From: Bradysia coprophila
Taxonomy: Eukaryota > Arthropoda > Insecta > Diptera > Sciaridae
DNA: 64,000 nucleotides
Direction: 5' to 3'
NCBI RefSeq assembly: GCF_014529535.1
Contig: NW_023503608.1
Location: 11,334,501 to 11,398,500, forward strand
Position 1 is the first letter of the stretch. Each line of letters opens with the position of its first letter. The notes below the pieces were generated by a model. That model saw only the letters and a list, made by a program, of their open reading frames with translations, made no database searches and had not been told where the DNA came from. The position numbers and the translations under genes were made by a program. Shown here piece by piece: positions 13,366 to 24,342 of this stretch.

Positions 13366-13979
13366 ATGTTTCTCAATATGAACATGAAGTTACAAATCGT
13401 TATTGTTTCACTAATGGGTTTCATTACCGCGACAATCTCTCAGGGTAAGTGGCGTATACTGGTAAAATTCATTCCAATTCCTTCTTCTAAACCTTGTCCA
13501 TATATTCTACTGCTGATCATATTTGGACTGCAAAAGGAAATGACTTTGATCTATTTTATCAAGGGACATTGTGAACATTTAATCTTAGTTATATTAAAAA
13601 CCTAATATTTACATTTTATGCCAGATTGTTCGTGGACTGGATGTGAAGGATTGATGATAAATGATCAACAAATTTGCGACCTATATGGAAAGGGAATTTT
13701 CGCTCGACAAACATATAGAGAAGGCTGTTCTTGGGACACATCAATGAGATTATGTTGCCGACAGACTCAAGGTACCGCAACACTTAACTGTCGCACTTTT
13801 TCATTGTCGAACGAAAATAAAATGCATTCCTTTCAGCTTGCTTGTGGACTGCTGTTTGTTATGGCACAGCTTATGGTCCGGGCTACGCATGTAATAAAGA
13901 GTATGCCAATCATTATCGGGCCACCGGAAATCAGAGGAATTGTGGTGGTGGTGCGTTTTCCTTCGAATGCTGTCAATAA
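13366..13979 (+). CDS. Small secreted protein with two tandem six-cysteine domains
   Basis: There are three exons: 13366-13444, 13625-13771 and 13837-13979. Both introns are phase 1 with GT..AG ends (GTAAGT donor first, GTACCG second), and together they give 122 codons. The N-terminus (about 25 residues; ATGs also at 13378 and 13384) is a hydrophobic signal peptide, so the product is probably secreted. The mature part holds two homologous domains. Exon 2 encodes Cys-x4-Cys-x10-Cys-x16-Cys-x8-CysCys, and exon 3 encodes the same pattern with x5 in the first gap. Each keeps a Cys-x-Trp-Thr start and a final CysCys, and the protein ends one residue after the last pair. This looks like exon duplication. 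I do not recognise the family. Extracellular disulfide-rich folds of this size include defence peptides, inhibitors and binding proteins, and the sequence does not say which. Confidence 0.75.
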
Positions 13980-14058
13980 TGTGCATTCGACATTATTAAG
14001 AGCGACATAGAATTAAAGTGAGAGATTTTCTTGCTGGACCTACCGCTTTCGACATTGA

Positions 14059-14064
14059 ATTAAA
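14059..14064 (+). terminator. Likely polyadenylation signal (ATTAAA)
   Basis: ATTAAA lies 80 bp after the stop codon of the cysteine-rich protein gene. It is the commonest variant of AATAAA. Confidence 0.4.
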
Positions 14065-14079
14065 GATATTGAACAGCAA

Positions 14080-16250
14080 TCAAGTTTTTGATTTTTTATG
14101 GATAACCAATTGTTCTTGAATCATTAGTGACCAATTATTCCCCTTTGAATAACTATATCAGGCATCCTCTATTAGTTTAGAGGGAGTGGTTGATGAGAAG
14201 GGATGGCCAAATTTGTATGTATAAAAGTGTCGAATTTTTTTTTTGATCCCGGTCGAAAAGCAGCTCGAAATCAATGAGAAACAGCTCTCTACTCGATCCA
14301 AAGAGTTCAAAAAAAAACATAATTTAGGAAAAATTATCGAAGATCCCTGAAAATTCACAAAATTTGAGTGTGGACAGGATAAGTTCGAATTTATTAGTTG
14401 TCAAATTACATTAAAAAAATTTTTTTTTTTGAAATCTTGGCCTCATATCAGACATTTAACATCAAAATGGTCTGCATAACCCTGAAATCTTATTTTACAA
14501 AGATTTACTTTCACTAATGCCACATAGCCACACACATAATCGCTCCTAAGAAACTAAAACGAGTTAGCTTTGAAATTAAAAATGATTTTCGATTAATCGA
14601 AGAACATTACATTGCATGGTTTAAACTGTGTTCTTCATCAATTGCGTGTACTTATGAAATATATTTTTAACTAAGTTAATATTCAGAGCGTCATTTCAGT
14701 TCTCCTTTTCTTTGTCTATTTCAATAGAATGGTAGCCAAAGCATAGGTGCGATATTTCTCGGAAAACACAATGAAAAATTTAATTCACCGGAGAATATAG
14801 CTGGTTTGTTACTATAGCCATCACAACAGTATTTATATCCTAGTAAAAACAGCATATGCAATCTAAGCGAGCACACATTCCGTTGATTTTCATAAAATCC
14901 TTTTTAACTGCCACTGTTTAACAAAACTAAAAAAAAATCCACATCCTGGTCCGTTAATTTACATAAGAAGGGTAGTGACCCAAAACGGGAAACCGGTTTG
15001 ACCAGTTGGATGAAAAATTCTCATTTACAAGAGTCCCGTAGTTGAATATGACCTTTAACTGAATCGCAATTCATTATTCATAGCAAATGCGTCGCATCGC
15101 GTATATGTGTATGGATATACCAGTCCCTCATTGTATAATAGTTTTTTGTATAGTCCTCTCGGACGTGCAATTTAGATTTTTCAATTAACCCTTTTTCTTG
15201 TCGACCAAATAAAATTTTACATTTGAGTTGAGGTGGTAAACAGATGTGATATTGAAATGGAAAAGGCTCTTTCGGGGCATGGTAAGACTCAGCTTTATAA
15301 ACTCTTGTTGGCATTTTATTCTTAGAATTACCTGCATCAGATTTTTTCACATGATGGACAAGAAAAATCGTAGTTAAACCGACCATTTATGACCTTTCCT
15401 ACCTGCAAGTTGTCCGTTAATTCAAATGGAAAATATTGTCTACAACCCTTTTCTCATGAAAATCGACCAAAGTATTCCCTCAATTATTTCTTTTCTCTTC
15501 CCAAACGGACCGATTTTAATTTATTCAATGTATTAGAACGTCTTCAGTAATGTAGCACTGAGTACATTTCATTCGTCTTCCATTTACCTGAGAGGAAAAC
15601 ACATACACGAAATTATGAATAATTACTGGTAATATGGATATGAAAGAGGGTCTTCCTCTATTCTTTTTGATTTCAAGCGTAAATAAAATGCTGATGTGAG
15701 CAGATAGAATTTGTTTTTTTTTTTTAGAAATTATCGTCACATCAACATGAACAACACAATTTGGTCTTGGGTTATCGTCATACCGGACATACCGGTTTTA
15801 ACCCCTTTCATATTCAAATTATTTTGCTCTTAGCTGTCCAAATAACAAACCATCCGGGGATGCGATTGCAATAATAATTTCAACGTGACGATGGGTTGCT
15901 TGTATGTTTGTAACATTTGAAAATTGATTTAGTTTTGCGATTTTCTGTTGTGTACAAAATAGTCATTCTGGTTCTGGCTACTTCACGTGAAACGTCTCTC
16001 TCGTAGCATATTTTTTGTGGAAAAGCTTTTTCAACGTTTAGTGATAAGTTCTGTTCAATTGAAATCAGAAGAAAAAATTCTTTGGAGAATTTTATGTGTT
16101 TGAAGTGTCTCTGTTGAAGGAATATTAAATTTTTTACATGCAAGAATGCAATTGTTCAAAAATTTTAATAGTTAACATAAAAAATATGTTTGCGTAAATA
16201 GTTCGAGCGTATACATTGGGGAGATTGCGAATAATATAAGTTTACTCTCT
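14080..16250. other. Gene-free stretch
   Basis: The stretch is AT-rich with short open frames on both strands and no family motif. The longest (minus, 15078-15386) has no recognisable domain or splice context and is not called. Confidence 0.5.
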
Positions 16251-16256
16251 ATAGTG

Positions 16257-16760
16257 TTCCGAGCGGGTTCGGGTTGACCTGTTTCAATTCAAATTGACCC
16301 GGTCCGGATTTCAACCCGAATATGATCTAAAATTTCAGGTTCGACCAAAACTTGACATGAAACTGAAATTTTAATGTTCTTGTTGGTCCTCAAACCTTTA
16401 TCTAGAGAAGTTTTTTCGATTTCGGGTTCACAGCTGAATTTGTTCGACCCGAATCTGAAGCGAGCTTGAACTTTTACTTTCGGGTTGTACCCGAACCTGA
16501 CCTGAACCAAAAATTTTTAGTTAGTAACAGGACGGATTCAGGTAAACCGAAATTTTTACACCAGAAATCACAAATTTTCACGAAAAATTTCGGGTTACGT
16601 GAACCCGACGTGACCGATACTGAAAATTTTTGGTTCAGGTCTCGGGTTAATCCCGAAAGTAAAAGTTCAGGTTCGGATCAGATTCGGATCGAACAAATTC
16701 AAGTTTGTGTCGGGTTTGGGTTTAAATCTCAGTTTAGGTTCGGGTTCCGAGCATTTTATA
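16257..16760. repeat. Degenerate CGGGTT/AACCCG minisatellite-like block
   Basis: About 500 bp are built from variants of CGGGTTCGGGTT and its complement (CCCGAACCTGA, GAACCCGA, TCAGGTTCGGAT). The left flank starts GTTCCGAGCGGGTTCGGGTT and the right flank ends GGTTCGGGTTCCGAGC, so the block has both direct and inverted order. Open frames on both strands (16289-16510 minus, 16466-16810 plus) are by-products of the repeat: their Phe/Arg/Pro/Glu-rich peptides mirror its periodicity. Confidence 0.6.
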
Positions 16761-16828
16761 TACTTTGTATGGAGAAGTTACTCCCTATTACCAAACACAG
16801 AAAAATTTAGATCCTAATCATTATACTA

Positions 16829-17000
16829 TAAGGGGTAAAACGGTCTTCTGATTTGGAAATCTAAAAAAGCGAGGTTCTTATTTCCTGTTGTTTCCCGGAT
16901 TTTTCTCAAATAAGTTTATCATTTGCCAATCGAAACTTCCAAATTAAATGAAAACGTCGTGTGACCAGAGATGACTGGGACACAAAAATAAGCCGGAATT
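16829..17000 (+). repeat. Direct repeat pair, first copy
   Basis: This contains AAACGGTCTTCTGATTTGG, GGTTCTTATTTCCTGTT, CATTTGCCAATCGAAACTTC and GTCGTGTGACCAGAGATGAC, ending AAGCCGGAAT. The same words recur in the same order at 17476-17717. It is non-coding. Confidence 0.65.
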
Positions 17001-17475
17001 GTTTGGACCAATTACTATAAAACAAAAAAGCTATAAAGTGTGAAATTTAAAGTGGTACAGATTGAGTACGTACAAACTAAAAAAACCTTTAGGAAAAGTC
17101 GAAATCTAATTTGAAACGAGATTTTGAAAAGAATTAGAGAGCAGCGCACAAAAATATTTCTGATTAATTTGAAAAATTACAACAAGTTAACGCATTCATT
17201 ATCGGATTCCATAATACTAAAAATTAAGACTTGCAACTTATTCATGATGTTCAATTCATACTACGTTAAGCTGTCCTTAAAATAAACTTTCACCAGTACA
17301 TTAAATTTAAAGTAATTTCGATTCAAGCTGAAGCACTTTATTCGCTGTCACCTCGTTGATGGTCCTTAAATTTTTAGAAATTCAACGAAATTAAAAGTTT
17401 AATGCAAAATTTTCTAGATCTGGATGCATATGCGATGAAATATGGGCACTTAAACATTTCAACTTCTATCGTAGA

Positions 17476-17717
17476 TTAAAACGGAAAAACGGTCTTCTGA
17501 TTAGGAAATTTAATAAAAGCGACCATGGTTCTTATTTCCTGTTCCGAATTTTTCTCAAATCATTTGCCAATCGAAACTTCCCAATTAGAAAAGGTACTGA
17601 AATTTGCATAGACAGATAAAGTATTCCTGGATGTTATCAAAAGTGCAATTAAATCAAATAGTGACTACATCGTGTGACCAGAGTTGACTGTGACACACAA
17701 AAGTAAGCCGGAATGTG
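17476..17717 (+). repeat. Direct repeat pair, second copy
   Basis: This matches 16829-17000 in order. It carries about 70 extra bp between the CGAAACTTCC block and the CGTGTGACCAGAGTTGAC block, either an insertion here or a deletion in the first copy. It is probably an old element copy or a local duplication. Confidence 0.65.
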
Positions 17718-17719
17718 CA

Positions 17720-19200
17720 CTCCATTATTTAAAAATATTTTAACGAAGAGCAAAGATCAAGTTTGTTTGGTAGAACTCTATTTATGTCGTGATTACACAT
17801 TTCAGGCACAACTATAGTTCGTCTCCGGATAAACTACTGTAGAAATTACATAATTATGCGCGAAATAGTAATTAGTATCTCTAGTAAACCAATTAACGAC
17901 AACACTTTCTCTGTATTTAAATATGTTTCCATCTCATCAACACATTTTCTTCTACTTTTTTTCGTAAATATAATGTTCTTTTTACTTATTAGCTCGCATA
18001 ATTCGACCTATCCATTGAATAGCCGTTCTTCCATTACGTGTTAATTTTCAATTTGTAAAAGTTATAAAATTAAATCGTTAATGATATTCCCGGTCGTAAA
18101 CGGCCGTGAGAGTACATGAAACATATTTTGTATATAAAATACGCATTTTGTTGTCTACAAAATTCACTGTATAACATTCAAACATCTACATAGCAAACCT
18201 TCTCCACCATCGGAAAAAGGGAAAAATTTACCATTCTTTCGAGAAAGCGTTTGTAATAACAAAAAATAAATTTCATCAAAATTTTCCAAGTTACGAATTA
18301 TCTTTCCGCACTTTTCTTTTTTCCGTCTTTGGTCGTCGTAATTCCCGTTTTATGTATTGAATTGAAGAAGGTACTTTATGTACAATATTTATGAAAATAT
18401 CCCTTTGCCAAATTTTCTTTCACAAAAAAAAGACGCCGAGCAATATTAAAAACAAAAAGTATAAGGAAACTAGGGTCGAAATATTCTCGGTGGGTGTACT
18501 TACTCGAAGAGAATCACAATCACCAACCCTTCCGTTCAATATAGACTCGCTGATAGATGGAAATATATATAAAGAATAAGGAACGAACCCATCATAATAA
18601 TCAAAACTCATCAAAATAGACGTGCGGAATGCCTTAAAAGATCTTTAATTTAAATTTTATCGTAGGTTCGCTTATAAATGTGTACGTAGATACACAAGTT
18701 GATGTACAATGTATAATTGTAGGGTCATTGGCGATGTTGCTTGACTCGTTTCCTATATAGACAGGGCATATAACTGACGGCAATGCTAATGTTCCATCCC
18801 TTTTCATTTCTATATACAAAAATATACAATGAAACCACCTTTCCATTTATTATATCCCCGCACATAAAATCTCTTTCCTTTAAATTTTCTTAGCGAAAAA
18901 AAAAATTGTGTGCCAAAGCAACCGTCATTGCGATTTCAACCCTTAACTGTTTTTTTTTCACCAAAAATATTTGAGAAGCTTTCAATTCTTTTTTTTACAT
19001 CAATCCTTTAAATTTTAATATTTTTTGTGTGATTTTGTGCTGGTTTGGAGATTTCTCTTTTGACGAGTGTGGCGATTGTAAATCGAGCCGAAGGTGAGGA
19101 CTTCAATCAAATGATTATCTCCAAACCATAACGTGTTAATACTTTACTCGTGATGATCCCCGGAAACAATTGTTAACGCTAATGTCATTGAAAACAAATT
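17720..19200. other. Gene-free AT-rich stretch
   Basis: Short, biased open frames occur on both strands. No domain, RNA gene or delimited mobile element was recognised. Confidence 0.5.
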
Positions 19201-19204
19201 GCTG

Positions 19205-19330
19205 CAAATAAAATCTTTTACTTCAATAGTTTTAACATACGCTTTCGTATATGAGACCACAGTACACCCAGTTCATCGTTTTTGTCGATACTGTCGATAG
19301 CAGACGTCTGCGAAATGTATAGTTGACGCT
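19205..19330 (+). repeat. Dispersed repeat family R1, copy 3
   Basis: This copy contains AAAATCTTTTACTTCAATAG, TTTAACATACGC and GTCGATACTGTCGATAGCAG. It aligns in the same order with the copies near 4.4 and 12.1 kb, and with the complement of those near 38.6 and 54.2 kb. Confidence 0.45.
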
Positions 19331-19714
19331 CAGAGAAATTCCCGGATGAATAATAAATTTGAATGTACAAACGAGGTAGTTTCCTTTCACCGTTGTATAG
19401 TATTACAGAGAATGCAAACAAAAACAAAAAGAAATTTCTAAGTTAATTTCATTCTAAAGTTTCGTTTATTGGATAGTGTAGATTCGAAATTATACATATG
19501 AACTCAAAACCCTAAAGTTCACGTATTAATTTGATTTAAGAAATAGGTCGTTGCGTGTTGCTCCATTAAAAGTAAAAGTTGGGCTCTTTGGACAATACGT
19601 GAGAAGAAGGAAACTCTAACTTACATACCACGAAAATGGTCAGGTCCCTGACTGTTATTTGCGAACGAAAAACCTGACCTTGATTTGCTTATGTAAATTT
19701 CTATGTAAAAGTAT

Positions 19715-19830
19715 ATTTCGTACCTAGGACTAAAAGTCTTTTTTAGCGTGTGAGAGGTTTCCAGACAGAGTCGAAGGCGAGGTATGGAATCGAATACGCT
19801 AATAAAGACTTTTAGTCCGTGGTACGAATA
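19715..19830. repeat. Foldback hairpin with GGACTAAAAGTCTTT arms
   Basis: The left arm is TTCGTACCTAGGACTAAAAG, continuing TCTTTTTTAGCGT. The right arm is its inverse with a few mismatches (ACGCTAATAAAGACTTTTAG, then TCCGTGGTACGAA). The centre holds TCGAAGGCGAGG, a word shared with the 3.6-kb foldback. No coding capacity is present. Confidence 0.6.
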
Positions 19831-20460
19831 ATATTTATCATATGCATATTCGGGTCAGGGGTATGAAAAAGAAATGACACTACAAATCACGATTCTCTTG
19901 AACCTATAATTTACATTACACTTTGCAGTACCACCAAAGAGCAGTCTAAAAATTATTTCAAAAAAATTTTAGGGACATTATATGGGCAAGTCCAAAGTTA
20001 GTTACGTTACAAATTTCGTCATTTGTGAGACATAAAGTAAATATATACGAAATTATCAGAAAATTATTGAGCCCTATCCACTCATTACTTTGCTGAAGTT
20101 CATATTTAGGAAGGCGTATCAACATCTAAATATTATCTCTGGAGCTTCCTTTGTTTAATTCGTTGGTTTCAACAGAGGTTTCAACATGCATTCTCCATCT
20201 CTTTGCCGCCTCTGACGATAACAAATGGGTACCTAGTAGTTCCACCTAATCCCCACCGAAAAGAAGACATTATATTACGCCAATGATCTCATCTCATTCA
20301 CCCTTTCCAGTCGCCATGTACTTATTCGGCATCAGTGATTTAAAAGTTGTATTGAAGACTTTGATGTCGACCGTATTGTATTTTCTTTGGATTTACTGGA
20401 CTTAATGCAGGTCATCTGATGCACTGTGATTTTTGAGAAAAAGACATTGTTTATCTGCAT
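19831..20460. other. Intergenic stretch 3' of the CAP gene
   Basis: No gene or defined repeat is visible. It lies downstream of the CAP gene on its coding strand. Confidence 0.45.
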
Positions 20461-20467
20461 CAACTGA

Positions 20468-20473
20468 TTTATT
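20468..20473 (-). terminator. Polyadenylation signal of the CAP gene
   Basis: AATAAA on the minus strand lies about 50 bp after the stop codon of the CAP gene, a normal distance. Confidence 0.55.
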
Positions 20474-20521
20474 GAGTTTTAAAAATAATTTTTGCTGAAA
20501 CTGATGCATTGCACGTCATTT

Positions 20522-21560
20522 TTACCAGGTAACAACCTCACCAGGGTTGCATAATCCTGGGTAAGTGGCACTGCAACCAGATGCACATCCCGAGCATGGT
20601 GTACCAAGTGTATACACAGGCCATCCCCACATATTTGTTTGGGCGTAATTGCATACCAGGTGAGAGTACAGCCACGAACTTTGTAAGTAGTTTACCATAC
20701 CACATCCGATTTTCATGGAGTTTGCCATTACAACTTGAGTGAAATGACCGAATGTTTTTCTGTCAAAGAAATTCGAATTCATCTTCCATGTATATAAGCC
20801 ACTTTACCGGATCGAGAACGTTTTAAACGTTAAAAATTTACATACCCATTAGCGCCTGTCATTGTGGAAATCTTTTTTATTTGATCCATATTACAATTTG
20901 CGTACTCATTGTACCATCTGTCGAACATGGCATTTATAGCATCAGTAGGATTTTCGGTGGCAATATCCATTGCAATATTTTGTCCGGCATACTGATACAC
21001 GGCTATAATAATTTGTGTTCAGCACAAAAGTTCAGAAGACGTCAGAGAAATGATAACAGATGGCATTGGTACCGGTGGCAACGCCATCTGGTATTATTTC
21101 TCTGAAAGACGCATAATCATTAGAAGTCGTGTCAAAGTTTACCTGTAGTCCAGCATTTGATATGATCAAAAATGCAAGTCTTTGCAGCCATCTCAGCAAA
21201 AGATGCCAATTCTGCGTCCCAGGACTGGAGGAATTTATTTTTATAGCGAATATCTTTATAAAAGTTTTACGTTTCTTGGCCTACCATTTGTATCATTCGA
21301 TCGGCCGTTTCATATCCACTAACTTGACCATTGGAAATGTTCATTCTAGCTGTATTATGTCTGTTAAGAATCGATGCAATAATGTCAGCAGTCATTGGAA
21401 CAACGGTAACACCAGCTGGACAATCTGGTCCGAATTCTCCAGTATTATTGCAAGCAATGTGATCACCATTGCAACGGTCACAATAATCGACTGCGATCGT
21501 TGACGAAACTGCAATTATTGTCAATAAAACTAGCACGAAACTGTGACTATAGTTCTTCAT
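20522..21560 (-). CDS. CAP-superfamily secreted protein (antigen 5-like)
   Basis: There are four exons on the minus strand: 21560-21285, 21224-21143, 21002-20846 and 20759-20522. Intron phases agree (0, 1, 2) and give about 250 residues ending in TAA. The ATG at 21560 is preferred because it starts a clean signal peptide (MKNYSHSF then a Leu/Val/Ile stretch to about residue 23). An upstream in-frame ATG at 21605 would add 15 charged residues. The mature protein starts with the Cys-rich insect antigen 5 segment (DYCDRC..CNNTG). The CAP domain follows: LNRHNTAR, SWDAELASFAE, YAGQNIA, GHFTQVV, then VCNYAQ and a C-terminal Cys-rich tail. The His of GHFTQ is one of the conserved cavity residues. 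Members are extracellular and their biochemical role is usually unknown; in insects many are salivary, venom or reproductive-tract proteins. A TATA box and AATAAA bracket the gene. Confidence 0.9.
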
Positions 21561-21648
21561 TTTCGATGCAGTGATTTTCTGGATTTTTTTTTCGATATGA
21601 TACAAAGAAAAATGAATTGCGACTAAGGTAAAGCTGGAAAGCTTTCAT

Positions 21649-21656
21649 CTTTTATA
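21649..21656 (-). promoter_or_regulatory. TATA box of the CAP gene
   Basis: TATAAAAG on the minus strand lies 89-96 bp upstream of the preferred ATG at 21560, leaving room for a leader of about 65 bp. The MITE copy at 21789-22392 begins about 130 bp further upstream. Confidence 0.6.
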
Positions 21657-21788
21657 TTAAAGTTCTTTCGTTTGGATACTATTATGTTTGTTTGCTTTTG
21701 AGTTACGCATTCAGTTTAATTTTATAAACAACAATTTCCGAGAATTATGTAATTGTTGTTTTAAACTTGAAAATTTATTATATTGGAC

Positions 21789-22392
21789 CTTAGACGAATT
21801 ATTCCTAGACAGGTATTTCGTACGGCGAAATGTGTCCCCAACATCAGTTTGTATAAGATGCATGTTTCGTACGATTTTACGTAGAATTTTACACCAACAC
21901 ATGTAGGCGTTGACATTTTTGGTAGTTGTCAGTTTAGTATTTTGAAAATCCTAATCGCGAATGAGTTTTGTTTTTGTTTAAAATTCGGTACAATTTTATC
22001 ATTAATTTTCCGTGGAAATATTGTGCAGACGCGTGTTTTCGAGTGTGGCTTAGGAGCAGAGAAAAGGTCTCAACTTTCAAGTGATTTTTTTAAAAAGAAT
22101 TTTGTCAAAATTGTGTGATTTCGAAGTTTTTTCAATGATCCCTTGGAATAAATCGTTCTTCTTGGAGTACATTGCCCGTCTCTGAAAGTTTCCAACTTCA
22201 TCTCCAAGGTAATCGTTCCTATATTTTATGTTTTTTTAAACTTCAAAAGATTTGTGGAGTAAAAAATTTGAATTCTTCGCGCTAATTTGCCCACCAATTC
22301 TCACACTATCAAATATTTCGTTTTTCATGTCGGGGACACAATTTTTACGTAATTTTGTTCGTAATTTCCAGTCTATATATAATTCGTCTAAG
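21789..22392. mobile_element. Non-autonomous TIR transposon, intact copy (8-bp TSD)
   Basis: This 604-bp element has perfect 14-bp terminal inverted repeats (CTTAGACGAATTAT). It is flanked on both sides by TATTGGAC (21781-21788 and 22393-22400), an 8-bp target-site duplication. No transposase frame is present, so it would need a helper. An 8-bp duplication is known for hAT and P superfamilies, but the CTTAG terminus matches neither consensus that I know. It sits just upstream of the CAP promoter. Confidence 0.85.
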
Positions 22393-22854
22393 TATTGGAC
22401 AATAAAACGGCAAAAATACTTTACTGCATTATAACGCACCGCACTCTTTCTGTATCTACACGATACGATTAACGAACAGAAAATTTCTAAGAACTCTACG
22501 GGCAGAGATTTATGTTTTATGGCAAAACGTTTAAGACAAATTTGTTGATAAAATCTAATCTAATTGTAAAGAATAACAAAATTAAAGAAGCAAAAATAGA
22601 TATCTTTTGTATGTTTTGCCTGTCACTCAACTATCTACTCTTGATTGAGCAGTAGACTTTCTTTTTTGTAGCTGCAAATTATAGCTTAACGCACATTCAC
22701 TGTATTAGGATTAGTATATTCTGAGAAGTACGAACTCTGCACCTTGGCCTCTAATGGACCTGTTCTGCGTACTCAGTAATTCTTAATTCTGATGTGATTA
22801 GATCAAACATTGACTTGAAGTCTAGAGTATCTCATACGTTCATTGTATCAGACC
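22393..22854. other. Spacer between two transposon copies
   Basis: This is AT-rich unique sequence with no gene or repeat recognised. Confidence 0.4.
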
Positions 22855-23433
22855 CTTAGACGAATTATTCCTAGACAGGTATTTCGTACGGCGAAATGTG
22901 TCCCCAACATCAGTTTGTATAAGATGCATGTTTCGTACGATTTTACGTAGAATTTTACACCAACACATGTAGGCGTTGACATTGTTGGTAGTTGTCAGTT
23001 TAGTATTTTGAAAATCCTAATCGCGAATGAGTTTTGTTTTTGTTTAAAATTCGGGACAATTTTATCATTCATTTTCCGTGAAAATATTGTGCAGACGCGT
23101 GTTTTCGAGTGTGGCTTAGGAGAAGAGAAAAGGTCTCAACTTTCAAGTGATTTAAAAAAAAAAGAATTTTGTCAAAATTGTGTGATTTCGAAATTTTTTC
23201 AATGAAACCTTTTGATCCCTTGGAATAAATCGTTCTTCTTGGAGTACATTGCCCGTCTCTGAAAGTTTCCAACTTCATCTCCAAGGTAATCGGTCCTATA
23301 TTTTATGTTTTTTAAACTTCAAAAGATTTGGGGAGTAAAAAATTTGAATTCTTCGCGCTAATTTGCCCACCAATTCTCACACTATCAAATATTTCGTTTT
23401 TCATGTCGGGGACACAATTTTTACGTAATTTTG
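22855..23433. mobile_element. Second copy of the CTTAGACG transposon, 3'-truncated
   Basis: About 570 bp are nearly identical to 21789-22357, in the same orientation. This copy contains an extra block (AAACCTTTTGATCC) where the first has a shorter version. Homology stops at GTAATTTTG, so about 35 bp including the right inverted repeat are missing. No matching target duplication is seen. The two copies are 462 bp apart. Confidence 0.8.
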
Positions 23434-23748
23434 CTAGAGAAAATCAATGTAATGTTCCGAAGCATCCAAATATGGGTCATAACAAGAAGTGTGATTTAAA
23501 TAGTCTCTTTATTCGTCTTATTACTTATGTATTCTTCATTTTACACTCTACCTCTACATGTTTGGTAACATTTTTCTACGAATGCATTTTACATCTTCCT
23601 ATAACTTTTTTTTTCATCAATAATTCGATGATAATTGCTTGGCTTAATTGGATAATACAATTCGACGATTTAACAGAAAGTTAACTGAGGTGAGAATTGT
23701 TTGAAAAAAAAAACATTTTAATAAATTAAAAAGTCTCTTCATACTTGT

Positions 23749-24295
23749 TGTTGTGGAGCAACACTGAATTCGACGAGCAACACTATTTCGTTTATATCGT
23801 TTATGAATCTAGTATGTCAAGTGTTGAGTTGACGTTTTTACAAAAATAAGAATTTTCATTTGAACGGAAACATCGCTCGTTTTCCGCGTGCAGATTAAAT
23901 CTTTAATTATCTTGTTAATCAGTTGGCTAATTTAGTTTGTTAATCCTTTGTTGCAATTACTATTCGTGTCCGAGGAACGCTTAGGTGCAGAATCTATCGA
24001 TTCAGGGTAAAATTTGTTTAGTTGTGAAAGCTCTGATTTTGTTATTAAGTCTTACGGAAATTGTTAATCCAGGCGGACGTTGAATGGTCGGCTCGGATAG
24101 TTAATTGGCCTGAAAGGGTTTGGTGAAGACCAGGGATACTAAATGTAAGATTTTTCGGCTGATTTTAGTTTTAGTTTCTTGCTTAATTGGAACTTGTTTG
24201 TACAGGAAATTGAAGCCTATTCAATAAACATAATTTTATACGAATTGCTGTCAATTTGGTTTTCCTGCTCCACCCACATCGTTGTATTTTCAACA
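23749..24295 (+). repeat. 5' LTR of the BEL/Pao element
   Basis: This 547-bp LTR starts TGTTGTGG and ends TTTTCAACA, with short inverted ends (TGTTG/CAACA). An AATAAA lies near 24215. It is complete, unlike the 3' copy. Confidence 0.9.
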
Positions 24296-24342
24296 TACTT
24301 CAATTTCATTTATACGTGGACCGCAATTTGGTGTGAAACAAG

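Noticed and set aside
15078..15386. 102-codon minus-strand frame
   Set aside because: No signal peptide, domain, splice site or repeat relation. Length is within chance for this window.
16289..16810. Open frames with repeated Phe/Arg/Pro/Glu motifs on both strands
   Set aside because: The motifs follow the CGGGTT repeat period and occur on both strands. They are repeat translation and not a protein family.
22236..23684. Open frames inside and beside the CTTAGACG transposon copies
   Set aside because: Not conserved between the two copies as frames (indels shift them). No transposase motif.
23749..24295. PBS candidates after the 5' LTR (TGGACCGC near 24317, TGGTGTGAAAC near 24329)
   Set aside because: Both are 20 bp or more from the LTR end, and I could not match either confidently to a tRNA 3' end, so no PBS is annotated.
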